DNA from: an uncultured Eubacteriales bacterium
GTDB taxonomy: Bacteria; Bacillota; Clostridia; Oscillospirales; Oscillospiraceae
Reading direction: 5' to 3'
NCBI GenBank assembly: GCA_902475855.1
Contig: CABSBF010000005.1
Span: forward strand, 1-64,000
DNA length: 64,000 nucleotides
A program made the translations under genes and the position numbers. Below the pieces are notes generated by a model. It saw only the letters and a program-made list of their open reading frames with translations, ran no database searches and was not told the DNA's origin. Of the stretch, positions 19,801 through 29,162 are shown piece by piece; positions within the stretch are counted from its first letter, which is position 1, and each line of letters starts with the position of its first letter.

Positions 19801-19969
19801 CGAGTCGGAAAATGCCCGTACAAAGACAACGCTTACCCTACCGGCCGGTGTGTCGCACGCATACGAAACCAACCTGCTTGAAGAAATTGAGACAGAGCTG
19901 CCTGTGGAAAATGGCATGCTGCGCTTCACGATGAAACCCTTTGAGATCAAGACAATCCTGCTTAAATAA
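16823..19969 (+). CDS. GH38 alpha-mannosidase
   Basis: A 1048-aa cytoplasmic enzyme that trims alpha-mannose from imported high-mannose or paucimannose glycans. The metal site is visible as H265 and D267 in IGHTHIDVAWWW and H593 in NQFHDILPG; the nucleophile is D377 in WLPDVFGYSG. The middle helical domain and C-terminal beta-domains follow. The ATG at 16823 is chosen because GAGGG lies 8-9 bases before it; a GTG at 16808 overlaps that site. It leads the catabolic operon running to the YesL-like gene. Streptococcal GH38 enzymes in N-glycan loci have the same role, and GH38 members are usually alpha-1,3/1,6-active, but linkage cannot be read here. Confidence 0.96.
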   Translation: MYFIDQRIQVICNQLGMLRFTDSLGLPDWEYKKGQFFRPEEADAAPAPWENFDCQRMHWYADYAGTDQFEGKFQGQATDFHGIPGTHYWFRSRITIPQSMDGKSVWLRLHTQIEEWDDGKNPQFLVFVNHEVVQGADMNHREVLLRKCAVGGEELTLDIQAYTGTLHREFAFLANLYVLDERLNHLYYDLLVPRQAFDRLGQDSQVRLELQTVLNDTINLLDMRVPYSADFYASVERAQQYITENLYEKMCGASDVIATCIGHTHIDVAWWWTVAQTREKVVRSFATVLKLMDEFPSYKFMSSQPVLYYFLKQRYPELYEKIKQRVAEGRWEVEGGMWLEADCNLTSGESLVRQFLYGKRFFREEFGKDNKILWLPDVFGYSGALPQIMKRSGVDYFMTTKLAWNQINRIPNDTFLWKGIDGTEVLTHLITTLGVGQDPKESFFTTYNGNLHPDAVMGAWERYQNKEINNDVLISYGYGDGGGGPTRQMLETSERMEKGIRGLPKVRQETARTYFEELNERVRDNRRLETWEGEFYFEYHRGTYTSMARNKKGNRKSEFLMMDLELLGVLAGNYPAEEDTRLWRDVILLNQFHDILPGSSIAEVYEVTKAEYDALAVEVKQLIAERLRGIAGQGEGLTVVNTLGFTRDDVVELGNVSATALADENGSLYPIQKTENGAVAYLKALPSKGWRTYRLAQAQKESPFHRDGERILETPFYRVELDENGHLSSIFDKDFDRELVKSGEKANLFRLYEDKPIYYDNWDIDRFYTEKSWDVDDLVSMRWTEDGPVRTTLELEYQCSLSTIRQKIHFYADTRRIDFETTVDWKLHQHLLKVEFPLDIHTDEATFDIQFGNVTRKVHSNTSWDKARFESCAHKWVDYSEGHYGVSLLNDCKYGHSILNGSLALTLIKSGIEPNPNTDVELHTFTYSLYPHGETWKQAGTVREGYKLNLPAYAVAGGTPGACFSYASVDAPNVVLETVKQAEDGQGTILRLYESENARTKTTLTLPAGVSHAYETNLLEEIETELPVENGMLRFTMKPFEIKTILLK

Positions 19970-19978
19970 TGATGTAAT

Positions 19979-22213
19979 ATGGAACCTTATCAGAACAAAA
20001 CGCTTTCTCCGGAGATGCGCGCAGAGGATCTGCTCTCGCGCATGACGCTGCGGGAAAAAATCGGGCAGCTCAATCAGCGGCTCTACGGCTTCCAAATCTA
20101 TACGCGTGAGGGCGAGAATATCGCCCTCACGCAGGAATTTACAGATGAGGTCGCCCGCTATGGCGGCCTCGGCGCGCTCTATGGCCTGCACCGCGCCGAT
20201 CCTTGGTCAGCAAGAGACTTTGAAAACGGTCTGACCGGACGGTTAGCCGTCCGTGCGCGCAATCAGGTGCAGCGTTATGTGATAGAACACTCACGCTTCG
20301 GCATCCCAGCGCTGTTCAGCAGTGAATGTCCGCACGGCCATCAGGCGCTGGACGGATATCTTCTTCCCGTCAATCTTGCAAGTGCATGCAGCTTTTCCCC
20401 GGAACTTTTACGGCAGGCAGCCGAAGTCTGCGGACAGCAGCTCCGCGCAGCCGGTGTCGACCTTGCCCTTGCTTCCGCGCTGGATGTTCTGCGGGACCCC
20501 CGCTGGGGCAGAAGCGAGGAATGCTTCGGCGAGGATCCCTACCTGGCCTCGCGGATGGCCGAGGCCGTCGTGCGCGGGATTCAGTCGCAGGGAGTGGATG
20601 TAGTTGCCAAGCACCTGTGCGCACAGGGTGAAACGACCGGCGGTGTCAATGCAAGTGCTGCCCGCATCGGCCCGCGCGAACTGCGCGAAATCCACCTCCC
20701 GCCGGCGAAAGCCTGTGTAGAAGCAGGAGTTTCATCTTTTATGGCGGCTTACAATGAAATTGACGGTATATACTGTCATGCGAACCGCTGGCTTTTAACG
20801 GAGCTTTTGCGCGAGGAATACGGCTTCAATGGATTTGTCATGTCAGACGGCGTGGCGCTGGATCAGCTGGACGCTGTTACCGGCGACCGGACGCACTCCG
20901 GTGCAGCCGCGCTGAATGCAGGCGTGGATATGGGACTCTGGGACACGGCCTTTGCGCGTCTGGAGGAAGCAGTTCGGCTGGGACTCACCACCGAGGAGAA
21001 AATTGATGAGGCAGCCCGTCGTATCCTGGTTCTGAAATTCCGCCGTGGCCTGTTTGATCAGCCGTATCTTCCTGAAAATGATGCAATCTTCTCATATGAG
21101 GCCTATCCGCAGGCGGCGCTCCTTGCGGAGCAGAGCATGGTTCTCCTGAAGAATCAAAATAATTTGCTTCCAATTTCGGCAGAGAATTCGATGAAAATTG
21201 GCCTTGTCGGGCCGAATGCGGATGCACTGTACAATCAGCTCGGAGACTATACACCCCCGCAGCGCCCTGGAACGGGGAGTACACCGCTGCAGGGACTGGA
21301 ACGTCTGCTGAGCGAAACTGGGCACGAACTCGTCTATTTCCCGGGCTGCCCGATGTTTGCCGGCGATCCGGAATGGACGCGGAACGCAGCGGATGCGCTT
21401 GCAGACTGCGATATGGTCGTTGCTGTTCTGGGCGGAACTTCCAGCCGCTTCACAACGTGTGAATTTGATGCAAACGGTGCTGCAAAGGCTCAGAGCAAAA
21501 CGAGCATGGACTGCGGCGAGAACGTGGACGATGCCCTGCTTCGCCTGCCGGGCGAGCAGCTTGCGCTGCTTCATGCGCTGCATTTGCTGAAAAAGCCGGT
21601 TGTATCGGTGCTGATCGCTGGACGCCCCTACGAAATGGCAGAGGTGGATGCGCTTTCCGATGTGATCGTCTGCGCTTTCTATCCCGGGCCAACCGGCGGA
21701 GATGCGCTCGCGCGTCTGCTGTTTGGTAAGGCAGAGCCTGCCGGACGCCTGGCGGTTTCCCTGCCGGATTATGCGGGGCAGCTCCCGGTGTATTATAACG
21801 CAAAGGACTCCTATCGCGCCGGCACCTATTATAATGTCACTCGTCCGCGTTACAGTTTTGGCTGCGGCCTGAGTTACACTGATTTTTCCTATGAGCTTGC
21901 GGCGAAACCTGCCCCAAATGCGCTTACGCTGACGTTTTCCGTGCGCAATACCGGAACACGATATGGCTGGGCGGTACCGCAGCTTTATCTGCACCGGATG
22001 CAGGGCGCTGCGACGAGCCGAATTCGACAGCTTTGCGGTTTTACTAAACTATATCTGGCGCCGGGTGAAACACAGCGCGCGACGATAGCAATTCCGGAGG
22101 AGAGCTTGATGCAGTATGACAGCGCAATGCGACAGTGTACGCCTCCCGGTCGCATTGAATGGTTTCTCTCGGACTGCGGCGAAACAAAACTGTGCGGTGA
22201 ATTTGTTTTATAG
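19979..22213 (+). CDS. GH3 beta-glycosidase
   Basis: A 744-aa enzyme without a signal peptide. The N-terminal barrel contains RDPRWGR and ECFGEDPYL, typical of GH3 beta-glucosidases and beta-xylosidases. The nucleophile is D290 in FVMSDG. An alpha/beta sandwich domain follows (about 390-600), then an Fn3-like tail with FGCGLSYT. It lacks the NagZ-type signature, so beta-glucosidase or beta-xylosidase activity is likelier than hexosaminidase. No convincing ribosome-binding site precedes the ATG, which is nine bases after the GH38 stop, so translation is probably coupled. The xylulokinase directly downstream makes xylose a reasonable product, but this is inference. Confidence 0.9.
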   Translation: MEPYQNKTLSPEMRAEDLLSRMTLREKIGQLNQRLYGFQIYTREGENIALTQEFTDEVARYGGLGALYGLHRADPWSARDFENGLTGRLAVRARNQVQRYVIEHSRFGIPALFSSECPHGHQALDGYLLPVNLASACSFSPELLRQAAEVCGQQLRAAGVDLALASALDVLRDPRWGRSEECFGEDPYLASRMAEAVVRGIQSQGVDVVAKHLCAQGETTGGVNASAARIGPRELREIHLPPAKACVEAGVSSFMAAYNEIDGIYCHANRWLLTELLREEYGFNGFVMSDGVALDQLDAVTGDRTHSGAAALNAGVDMGLWDTAFARLEEAVRLGLTTEEKIDEAARRILVLKFRRGLFDQPYLPENDAIFSYEAYPQAALLAEQSMVLLKNQNNLLPISAENSMKIGLVGPNADALYNQLGDYTPPQRPGTGSTPLQGLERLLSETGHELVYFPGCPMFAGDPEWTRNAADALADCDMVVAVLGGTSSRFTTCEFDANGAAKAQSKTSMDCGENVDDALLRLPGEQLALLHALHLLKKPVVSVLIAGRPYEMAEVDALSDVIVCAFYPGPTGGDALARLLFGKAEPAGRLAVSLPDYAGQLPVYYNAKDSYRAGTYYNVTRPRYSFGCGLSYTDFSYELAAKPAPNALTLTFSVRNTGTRYGWAVPQLYLHRMQGAATSRIRQLCGFTKLYLAPGETQRATIAIPEESLMQYDSAMRQCTPPGRIEWFLSDCGETKLCGEFVL

Positions 22214-22222
22214 GTGATTGGC

Positions 22223-23698
22223 ATGCTATATATTGGAATTGATCTTGGAACCTCTGCCTGCAAGCTCCTGCTTGTCGATGCGCAGGGTACAATTCTGAAT
22301 ACGGTTACGAAGACTTACCCCTCCAGCTTTCCGCAGCCCGGCTGGTCTGAACAGAATCCGGAGGACTGGTGGAATGCGGTTGTTGCAGGTGTGCCGGAGC
22401 TGCTTCTGGGATTTGACGCATCGCAGGTTGCCGGCATCGGCGCAGGCGGGCAGATGCACGGGCTTGTTGCGCTCGATGCGCAGAATTGCGTGATCCGGCC
22501 GGCGATTTTGTGGAACGACGGCAGAACAGCCAAGCAGGTCGAGTACCTCAATGAGGAGGTCGGCCGCGAACACCTTTCCAAACTGACGGCCAATATCGCC
22601 TTTGCCGGGTTTACCGCGCCCAAGATCCTCTGGATGCGCGAAAATGAACCCGAAAACTACCACAGAATCGCAAAGATCTTACTCCCAAAAGATTATGTTA
22701 ACTTCAACCTGACAGGGATCCACTCCTGTGATTACTCTGACGCTTCCGGAATGCTGCTGCTTGACGTAAAACACAAGCGCTGGTCACAGGAGATGCTTTC
22801 CATCTGTGGCATCACGGAGGCGCAGCTTCCGAGACTCTATGAGAGCTTTGAAGTTGTCGGTACGCTCACCAGACAGGCAGCCGAGCAGCTCGGGCTGCCG
22901 GAAACGGTCAGGGTCGTTGCCGGTGCGGGCGACAACGCGGCGGCAGCCGTAGGCACCGGAACCGTGGGTGCGGGCGGATGCAATCTATCGCTTGGCACGT
23001 CCGGTACACTTTTTATTTCCTCCGAAACCTTCGGCGTTGACCCGAACAACGCGCTGCATGCTTTTGCCCATGCCGACGGCGGCTATCACCTGATGGGCTG
23101 TATGCTCTCCGCGGCGAGCTGCAATCAGTGGTTCTGCAAAAATATTCTGAAAACAGAGGATTATTCCGGAGAACAGAACGAAATACCTGAGGAAAAACTC
23201 GGAGATAACCATGTCTATTTCCTTCCTTACCTGATGGGTGAGCGCAGCCCGATCAATGATACAAATGCGCGCGGCACCTTCCTCGGTATGACCATGGACA
23301 CCTCGCGTGCAGATCTTTTGCAGGCGGTTCTGGAGGGCGTGGCATTTGCAATCCGCGACTCCTTTGAGGTTGCAAAATCGCTCGGCATTGAGATTTCCCG
23401 TTCGAACATCTGCGGCGGCGGTGCGAAAAGTCCGCTATGGCGCAGAATTTTCGCCAATGTCCTGGGGATCCCGCTTGATATGGTCAAAACCGAGCAGGGC
23501 CCGGGCTATGGTGCGGCCATGCTTGCCATGGTCGGCTGCGGGGAGTTTTCCTCCGTGCGCGAAGCGGCGAAGGCTCTTGTCGAAATTGCTGCGACTACCG
23601 AACCGGAACCGATGCTCACGGCCAAATATGAGGAACGCTACAAGAAATATCAACTGCTCTATCCTTCACTGAAACCCGTATTTTCCAAACTCGCTTAG
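22223..23698 (+). CDS. xylB: Xylulokinase (FGGY family)
   Basis: A 491-aa kinase expected to phosphorylate D-xylulose with ATP. The N-terminal phosphate loop is YIGIDLGTSACK. GQMHGLVALD followed by RPAILWNDGRT is characteristic of XylB rather than glycerol or fucose kinases; D237 in GAGDNAAAA matches the catalytic base. The ATG at 22223 is preferred to a GTG nine bases earlier because TAGGTG serves as its binding site. Its stop codon overlaps the strong AGGAGG of the next gene, an isomerase-like enzyme, and the two probably form a sugar-isomerase/kinase pair. Confidence 0.9.
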   Translation: MLYIGIDLGTSACKLLLVDAQGTILNTVTKTYPSSFPQPGWSEQNPEDWWNAVVAGVPELLLGFDASQVAGIGAGGQMHGLVALDAQNCVIRPAILWNDGRTAKQVEYLNEEVGREHLSKLTANIAFAGFTAPKILWMRENEPENYHRIAKILLPKDYVNFNLTGIHSCDYSDASGMLLLDVKHKRWSQEMLSICGITEAQLPRLYESFEVVGTLTRQAAEQLGLPETVRVVAGAGDNAAAAVGTGTVGAGGCNLSLGTSGTLFISSETFGVDPNNALHAFAHADGGYHLMGCMLSAASCNQWFCKNILKTEDYSGEQNEIPEEKLGDNHVYFLPYLMGERSPINDTNARGTFLGMTMDTSRADLLQAVLEGVAFAIRDSFEVAKSLGIEISRSNICGGGAKSPLWRRIFANVLGIPLDMVKTEQGPGYGAAMLAMVGCGEFSSVREAAKALVEIAATTEPEPMLTAKYEERYKKYQLLYPSLKPVFSKLA

Positions 23699-23706
23699 GA
23701 GGCTTT

Positions 23707-25191
23707 ATGGACAAGATGAAAATGATTCAAAACATTCCGGAAGTAAAGCTTGGAATCATCGCGGTATCTCGCGACTGCTTTCCGCGCACGCTTTCGCAAA
23801 TGCGCCGTGCCAACATCGTAAAGGAAAGCGGCATTTATGAATGCCCCGTAACCGTAGAAAACGAACTGGATATGCGGAAGGCGGTTGCTGACGTGAATTC
23901 GGCGGGCTGCAATGCGCTTGTTGTCTTTTTGGGGAATTTTGGCCCGGAAACGCCGGAAACGCTGATCGCAAAGTATTTTGACGGCCCGTGCATGTTTGTT
24001 GCGGCGGCCGAGGGCGACGGCGACCTCATCAGCGGGCGCGGCGACGCATACTGTGGTATGCTCAACTGCTCCTACAACCTCGGCCTGCGCGGCCTCAAAG
24101 GCTATATTCCGGAGTATCCGGTTGGTACGGCGGAGGAAATCGCAGGGATGATCAGGGAATTCCTGCCCATCGCCCGCGCGGTGATCGGCGTGAAGAATCT
24201 GAAAATCATCACCTTCGGGCCGCGTCCGCAGGACTTTTTCGCCTGCAATGCGCCAATCCACGGCCTCTATGAGCTTGGCGTCGAGGTGGAGGAAAACTCG
24301 GAGCTTGACCTGCTTGTGGCATATAAAGCGCACGCCGGTGATGCGCGCATTCCGGCAGTCTGCGAGGATATGAAGCGCGAATTGGGTGAGGGTCGCTACT
24401 ACGCAGACCTGATGGAACGCATGGCGCAGTTTGAGCTGACTCTGCTGGACTGGGCGGAGACTCACAAGGGCGCACGCGACTACGTCGCCTTTGCGAATAA
24501 GTGCTGGCCGGCTTTCCCGGAGCAGTTCGGCTTTGAACCGTGTTATGTAAATTCAAGACTCGTTTCGCGCGGGATCCCCGTAGCCTGTGAAGTGGATATT
24601 TACGGTGCGCTGAGCGAGTACATCGGACTTTGCGTCAGCCAGGATGCGGTCACGCTGCTGGATATCAACAATTCCGTTCCGGCGAGCCTCTTTGCCTCGG
24701 AGATTCAGGGCAGATTTGACTATACTCTGACCGATACTTTCATGGGATTCCATTGCGGCAACACGCCGAGCTGCAAGCTCTGTGCCGACCGCGCGGTGAA
24801 ATATCAGCTCATTCAAAACCGCCTTCTTGAAAACGGCGGCACGCCGGACTTTACCCGCGGCACGCTGGAGGCTGACATCGCACCCTCGGAGATCACATTC
24901 TACCGCTTGCAGTGCGACAGTGAAGGAACGCTGCGCTCCTACATTGCGCAGGGCGAGGTGCTTCCGGTTGCGACAGGCAGCTTTGGCGGGATCGGCATTT
25001 TTGCCATCCATGAGATGGGACGCTTCTACCGTCATGTACTGATCGAGAAACGTTATCCGCACCATGGCGCGGTGGCTTTCGGTCACTACGGCAAGGCGCT
25101 GTTTGAGGTCTTTAAGCTGCTCGGTGTGCGCGATATTGCCTACAATCAGCCCAAAGCCCTCCCATATCCGACTGAAAATCCGTTTGCATAA
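23707..25191 (+). CDS. L-fucose isomerase-like sugar isomerase
   Basis: A 494-aa protein of the FucI/AraA fold (COG2407-like). Putative metal ligands are E295 in ACEVDIYGA, D319 in LLDINNS and H452 or H453 in YPHHGAVAFGH; the 24-residue spacing of E295 and D319 is the same as that of E337 and D361 in E. coli FucI. It is shorter than FucI (about 590 aa). It sits directly after xylulokinase with AGGAGG four bases before the ATG. Its product should therefore be a ketose the kinase can use, so D-xylose or D-arabinose-like substrates are as plausible as L-fucose. No fuculokinase or fuculose-phosphate aldolase is nearby. Confidence 0.82.
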   Translation: MDKMKMIQNIPEVKLGIIAVSRDCFPRTLSQMRRANIVKESGIYECPVTVENELDMRKAVADVNSAGCNALVVFLGNFGPETPETLIAKYFDGPCMFVAAAEGDGDLISGRGDAYCGMLNCSYNLGLRGLKGYIPEYPVGTAEEIAGMIREFLPIARAVIGVKNLKIITFGPRPQDFFACNAPIHGLYELGVEVEENSELDLLVAYKAHAGDARIPAVCEDMKRELGEGRYYADLMERMAQFELTLLDWAETHKGARDYVAFANKCWPAFPEQFGFEPCYVNSRLVSRGIPVACEVDIYGALSEYIGLCVSQDAVTLLDINNSVPASLFASEIQGRFDYTLTDTFMGFHCGNTPSCKLCADRAVKYQLIQNRLLENGGTPDFTRGTLEADIAPSEITFYRLQCDSEGTLRSYIAQGEVLPVATGSFGGIGIFAIHEMGRFYRHVLIEKRYPHHGAVAFGHYGKALFEVFKLLGVRDIAYNQPKALPYPTENPFA

Positions 25192-25213
25192 AAGATAATT
25201 GGAGGAAACAAGG

Positions 25214-26092
25214 ATGTACACAATTGCGAATCAGGATCTTACCGTGACCGTTTCCCCGGATGGCGCGGAGCTTCAGAGCATCTGCGACGCAGAAGGTACG
25301 CAATACCTGTGGGACGGCAACCCTGCGTATTGGCCGGACCGCGCACTGAACCTGTTCCCTTACATTGCCCGGCTGCCACAGGGAAAGTACACTCTGGACG
25401 GCGAGGAGCATGAGATGCAGATCCACGGCATTGCACCTTATCGCCGCTTCCGCCTGCTGGAACAAAGTGTTGAACGCATTGTCCTGGAGCTGCACAGCGA
25501 CGAGTATACGCTGGATCAGTATCCACGCGAGTTTTCCTTCCGCATTGGCTATGCTCTGGAGGGGAAATGCCTCAATGTGACCTTTGAGGTGGAAAACCTG
25601 GATGTCAGGCCGATGTATTTCGGCCTCGGCGGGCATCCCGGGTTCCGCGTTCCCCTTGCCGGGGGAAAGCGCTTTGAGGACTACTGCCTTCGCTTCAGTG
25701 AGCCCTGTGCGCCGCAGCGTATCCTTTTTTCACCGGAGTGCTTTGTTACGGGAGAAACGACGCCCTTTGCGCTCCGGAACGGAACGGATATTCCGCTTCG
25801 GCACGAGATGTTTGACGAGGATGCGATTATACTGAGCGATACGGCGAAGGAAGTCACCCTGTGCGCGGAGGATGATGCGCATGCCGTGACCGTCCGTTTC
25901 CCGCAAATGCGCTATGTTGGATTCTGGCATATGCCGAATACCGATGCCCCATATGTCTGCATTGAACCGTGGCTCTCTCTGCCTGCCTATGCGGGCCGAA
26001 AGGCGGTTCTGGAGGAGCAGGACAATCTGGCCGTGCTTGCTCCCGGCAAAGTCTACCGCAACTGCTGGTCGATTGAGATCCATAATTCCTGA
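25214..26092 (+). CDS. Aldose 1-epimerase, LacX-like
   Basis: A 292-aa cytoplasmic mutarotase-fold protein. The LacX-type pattern includes LFPYIARLP, HGIAPYRRF (His at about residue 75) and GLGGHPGFRVP (His at about 145). These enzymes interconvert the anomers of free sugars or act on oligosaccharide reducing ends. GGAGG lies nine bases before the ATG at 25214. Position in the operon suggests it speeds anomer exchange for sugars freed by the GH38, GH3 and GH2 enzymes, ahead of isomerase or kinase steps. Confidence 0.88.
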   Translation: MYTIANQDLTVTVSPDGAELQSICDAEGTQYLWDGNPAYWPDRALNLFPYIARLPQGKYTLDGEEHEMQIHGIAPYRRFRLLEQSVERIVLELHSDEYTLDQYPREFSFRIGYALEGKCLNVTFEVENLDVRPMYFGLGGHPGFRVPLAGGKRFEDYCLRFSEPCAPQRILFSPECFVTGETTPFALRNGTDIPLRHEMFDEDAIILSDTAKEVTLCAEDDAHAVTVRFPQMRYVGFWHMPNTDAPYVCIEPWLSLPAYAGRKAVLEEQDNLAVLAPGKVYRNCWSIEIHNS

Positions 26093-26106
26093 AGGAGAGG
26101 ACGAAC

Positions 26107-28494
26107 ATGATAATCCGCGATTGGTTGTTTCACTTTGAAGATCTGCACCTGCCCTGCAAGGCCCCTTGTACAATGTACAGCGTTCTGCTTGAGCATGAGA
26201 AAATTCCCGACCCGTTTTACGGTTTGAACGAACGCGAGTTGCAGCACCTTGGCGAGAAGGACTGCGCGTTCACGGCGGAGTTTTCTGTGGAGGATGCGCT
26301 GTTTGCACATGATTTTGCAGAGCTGACGCTTGCCGGAATTGACACGATCTGCGCCGTGTATCTCAACGGAAAACGGCTGGATCGCATCCGGAATATGCAC
26401 CGCACCTATGTTTACGAGGTCAAAACGCTCTTGCTTCCCGGCAAGAATACCATTCGACTGGAATTCTCCTCTCCGATGCGTTATTTTGCAGAGGCACAGC
26501 GCCGCCACTATCTCTATATGAACGACGGCGACACGCTGCCCGGCGCTGCGCATCTGCGCAAGGCGATGTATCAGTCCGGCTGGGATTGGGGCCCGACACT
26601 GCCCGACATGGGAATTCTGCGCCCGGTGGAACTGAAATTCTATGATACCGACCGGCTTGATCACGTCCTTGTCAACCAACGCCATCATGACGGTGTTGTG
26701 GATGTCGATCTGCGGGTGTCTACCGCCAAGGAAAGCGGCTGCACTTTCACGGCGCTGCTGGATGGGAAGGAAATCACCCTGACGGATGGCGAAGGTTCGT
26801 TCCGTGTAGAATCTCCGCGCCTCTGGTGGGTGCGCGGCTACGGCGAGCAGCCCCTTTATGAGCTTGAAGTCCGGCTGGTTTCTGACGGCCGTGTAATTGA
26901 CTGCCAGAAGAAGAAAATCGGCCTGCGGACGTTGACCGTCAGCACAGCAAAGGATACCGATGGACGGGGCAGTGAGTTTTGCTTCGTACTCAACGGGATC
27001 AAGATTTTCTCCATGGGTGCAAACTATGTCCCGATGGATAACCTCCTCACGCGCGTGACACGCGAGCGGCAGGAGCAGCTCATCCGCCAGGCAGTGGATG
27101 CGAATTTCAACACGCTGCGCGTTTGGGGCGGCGGATACTATCCAGAGGATGATTTCTACGACCTGTGCGATGAGTACGGCCTGATGGTCTGGCAGGATTT
27201 TATGGTTGCCTGCGCAAATATCTGGATGACTGACGACATGGAAGAGGAATTTAGGCGGGAGGCAACGGATAACCTGTGCCGCCTTCAGCACCATGCCTCG
27301 CTTGCACTTCTGTGCGGCAACAACGAAATGGAGGATATGATCCTCGGCGGTGCACAAAATGATGAGCTGGTGCATCAGGATTATCTGCGCCTGTATGAGC
27401 ACCTTCTGCCGCAGCTTTGCCGCGAACTCGCCCCGGACACCTTCTATTGGCCGTCCAGCCCATCCTCAGGCGGCGGGTTTGACGAGCCCGGTGAATTCTC
27501 ACGCGGCGACACGCACTACTGGAAGGTCTGGCATGGCGGCGTACCCTTCACGGCTTACCGACAAGAGCACTTCCGCTTCTGCTCGGAATATGGCTTCGAA
27601 AGCTTCCCCTCAATGAAAACCATTCGCAGCTTCTGCAAGGAAGAGGACGAAAACTGCTTCTCCCGCGTGATGGAAAACCACCAGAAATGTAAGGGTGGAA
27701 ACGGTAATATTCTTCGTTATTTGTCAAATAACTATCTGTATCCGTCCAAATTTGAGAATCTGGTCTATGCCTCGCAGCTCTTGCAGGCAGATGCGATTGC
27801 CTATGGTGTGGAGCACTTCCGCCGCGAACGCGGCTATTGCATGGGCTCAATCTATTGGCAGTTCAATGATTGCTGGCCGGTTGCGTCCTGGTCGAGTGTG
27901 GATTACTTCGGACGCTATAAAGCCTTGCACTATGCCGCGCGCCGCTTCTATGCGCCGGTTGCAATGGGACTGTTTGCGGAAAACGGCACGCTCGCGGTGA
28001 ATATTGCCAATGAAACGCGAGAGACCTTCCGCGGAAGCGTCCGGCTCACGCTGTGCCGTGCAGATCTGACGGAGCTTGACCGCCGCGAGTGCGCGGTCGA
28101 GGTCACTGCGCTGAGCTCTTCTGACGTGCTGACCTACACGCTCCCGGAATTTGATCCCTATTCCTGCTTCCTTGCAGCGGATCTGTATGACGCGCAGGGC
28201 GCCTTCCTGACGCGGCGTGTTGAAACGCTCGTTCCGGCAAAGCATTTTGCATGGCGGAAGCCGACGCTTCAGGCAGAGTTCGTGGACAAGGACGGCGGCG
28301 TAGAGATCGCGGTATCCTCCGATGTCTTTACCAAGGGCGTCTTCCTCGATTTCTGCGGGTTTGACTGCGTCCTGAGCGATAATTTCTTCAGTCTGACGGA
28401 TAAAGCGCCCTATCGCGTCTTTGTAAAGACCGAGAAATCCGCTGCCGAGCTGCGTGAAAATGCCGTATTCAAAACGGTTTACGACATCCGATAA
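26107..28494 (+). CDS. GH2 beta-mannosidase
   Basis: A 795-aa cytoplasmic enzyme expected to cleave the Man-beta-1,4-GlcNAc bond at the N-glycan core. The N-terminal sugar-binding and immunoglobulin-like domains (about 1-290) precede a barrel with acid/base E407 in CGNNEMED and nucleophile E494 in FCSEYGFESFPS; GFESFPS and WDWGPTLPDMG near residue 157 are typical of beta-mannosidases rather than beta-galactosidases. The length is near the family norm. With GH38 removing the alpha-mannoses first, this gene completes dismantling of the trimannosyl core after GH85 cutting. Confidence 0.94.
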   Translation: MIIRDWLFHFEDLHLPCKAPCTMYSVLLEHEKIPDPFYGLNERELQHLGEKDCAFTAEFSVEDALFAHDFAELTLAGIDTICAVYLNGKRLDRIRNMHRTYVYEVKTLLLPGKNTIRLEFSSPMRYFAEAQRRHYLYMNDGDTLPGAAHLRKAMYQSGWDWGPTLPDMGILRPVELKFYDTDRLDHVLVNQRHHDGVVDVDLRVSTAKESGCTFTALLDGKEITLTDGEGSFRVESPRLWWVRGYGEQPLYELEVRLVSDGRVIDCQKKKIGLRTLTVSTAKDTDGRGSEFCFVLNGIKIFSMGANYVPMDNLLTRVTRERQEQLIRQAVDANFNTLRVWGGGYYPEDDFYDLCDEYGLMVWQDFMVACANIWMTDDMEEEFRREATDNLCRLQHHASLALLCGNNEMEDMILGGAQNDELVHQDYLRLYEHLLPQLCRELAPDTFYWPSSPSSGGGFDEPGEFSRGDTHYWKVWHGGVPFTAYRQEHFRFCSEYGFESFPSMKTIRSFCKEEDENCFSRVMENHQKCKGGNGNILRYLSNNYLYPSKFENLVYASQLLQADAIAYGVEHFRRERGYCMGSIYWQFNDCWPVASWSSVDYFGRYKALHYAARRFYAPVAMGLFAENGTLAVNIANETRETFRGSVRLTLCRADLTELDRRECAVEVTALSSSDVLTYTLPEFDPYSCFLAADLYDAQGAFLTRRVETLVPAKHFAWRKPTLQAEFVDKDGGVEIAVSSDVFTKGVFLDFCGFDCVLSDNFFSLTDKAPYRVFVKTEKSAAELRENAVFKTVYDIR

Positions 28495-28505
28495 GGCGGT
28501 ACACA

Positions 28506-29162
28506 ATGAGAAATCTGTTTAATCCCGACAACCCCTTTATGCGCTTCCTTTCCCGGGTGGGCGAGATGATCATGGTGAATTTTTTCTTTCTCGTCTGCTC
28601 CATTCCGATCGTAACCTGCGGCGCGTCTATCGTTGCGCTGAATAAGGTAACGCAAAACATTGCGTTTGACGGGGACAAGGGAGTGGTCAAGACCTTTTTC
28701 CGGGCGTTCTGCGACAATTTCAAGCAGGCGACGATCGCCTGGATGCTGATGCTGCTGTTCTTTGCCGGGATGGCCTGCAATCTGATTTTGGCGATGGCCT
28801 ACACGTCCGGAGCGCTGCTGTTTCTCTGCAAGTGCATCATAGGCGTCCTGAGTGCGGTTGTGCTGTCGCTGGGTGCGTACCTGTTTCCCCTTATCGCGCG
28901 CTATGAAAACACACTGAAGGAGCACTTTGTCAATGCGGGCGTCCTGCTGATCGTCAAGCTGCCACGTACGCTGGTAATGCTGCTGCTCAATGTACTTCCA
29001 CTCCTTATTGCCTATTTTTCCCTGCCGCTGTTCTTCAAAACGCTGGTTTTCTGGCTGCTGCTGGGCTTTGCGTTCGTTAGTTACATTGCAAGCACACTGC
29101 TTGCTCCTGTTTTCCGCGAGCTGGAAGCCGACGACGGCCGGAACGTTGGCCTGATGAACTGA
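28506..29162 (+). CDS. YesL-like DUF624 membrane protein
   Basis: A 218-aa protein with about five transmembrane segments and the DUF624 opening pattern (NPDNPFMRFLSRVGEMIMVNF, then SIPIVTCGAS). DUF624 proteins are encoded beside YesMN-type systems and CUT1 importers in many Bacillota; their function is unknown. Here it ends the catabolic operon, 12 bases after the beta-mannosidase gene. Association with the importer or the sensor kinase is the common guess. Confidence 0.9.
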   Translation: MRNLFNPDNPFMRFLSRVGEMIMVNFFFLVCSIPIVTCGASIVALNKVTQNIAFDGDKGVVKTFFRAFCDNFKQATIAWMLMLLFFAGMACNLILAMAYTSGALLFLCKCIIGVLSAVVLSLGAYLFPLIARYENTLKEHFVNAGVLLIVKLPRTLVMLLLNVLPLLIAYFSLPLFFKTLVFWLLLGFAFVSYIASTLLAPVFRELEADDGRNVGLMN

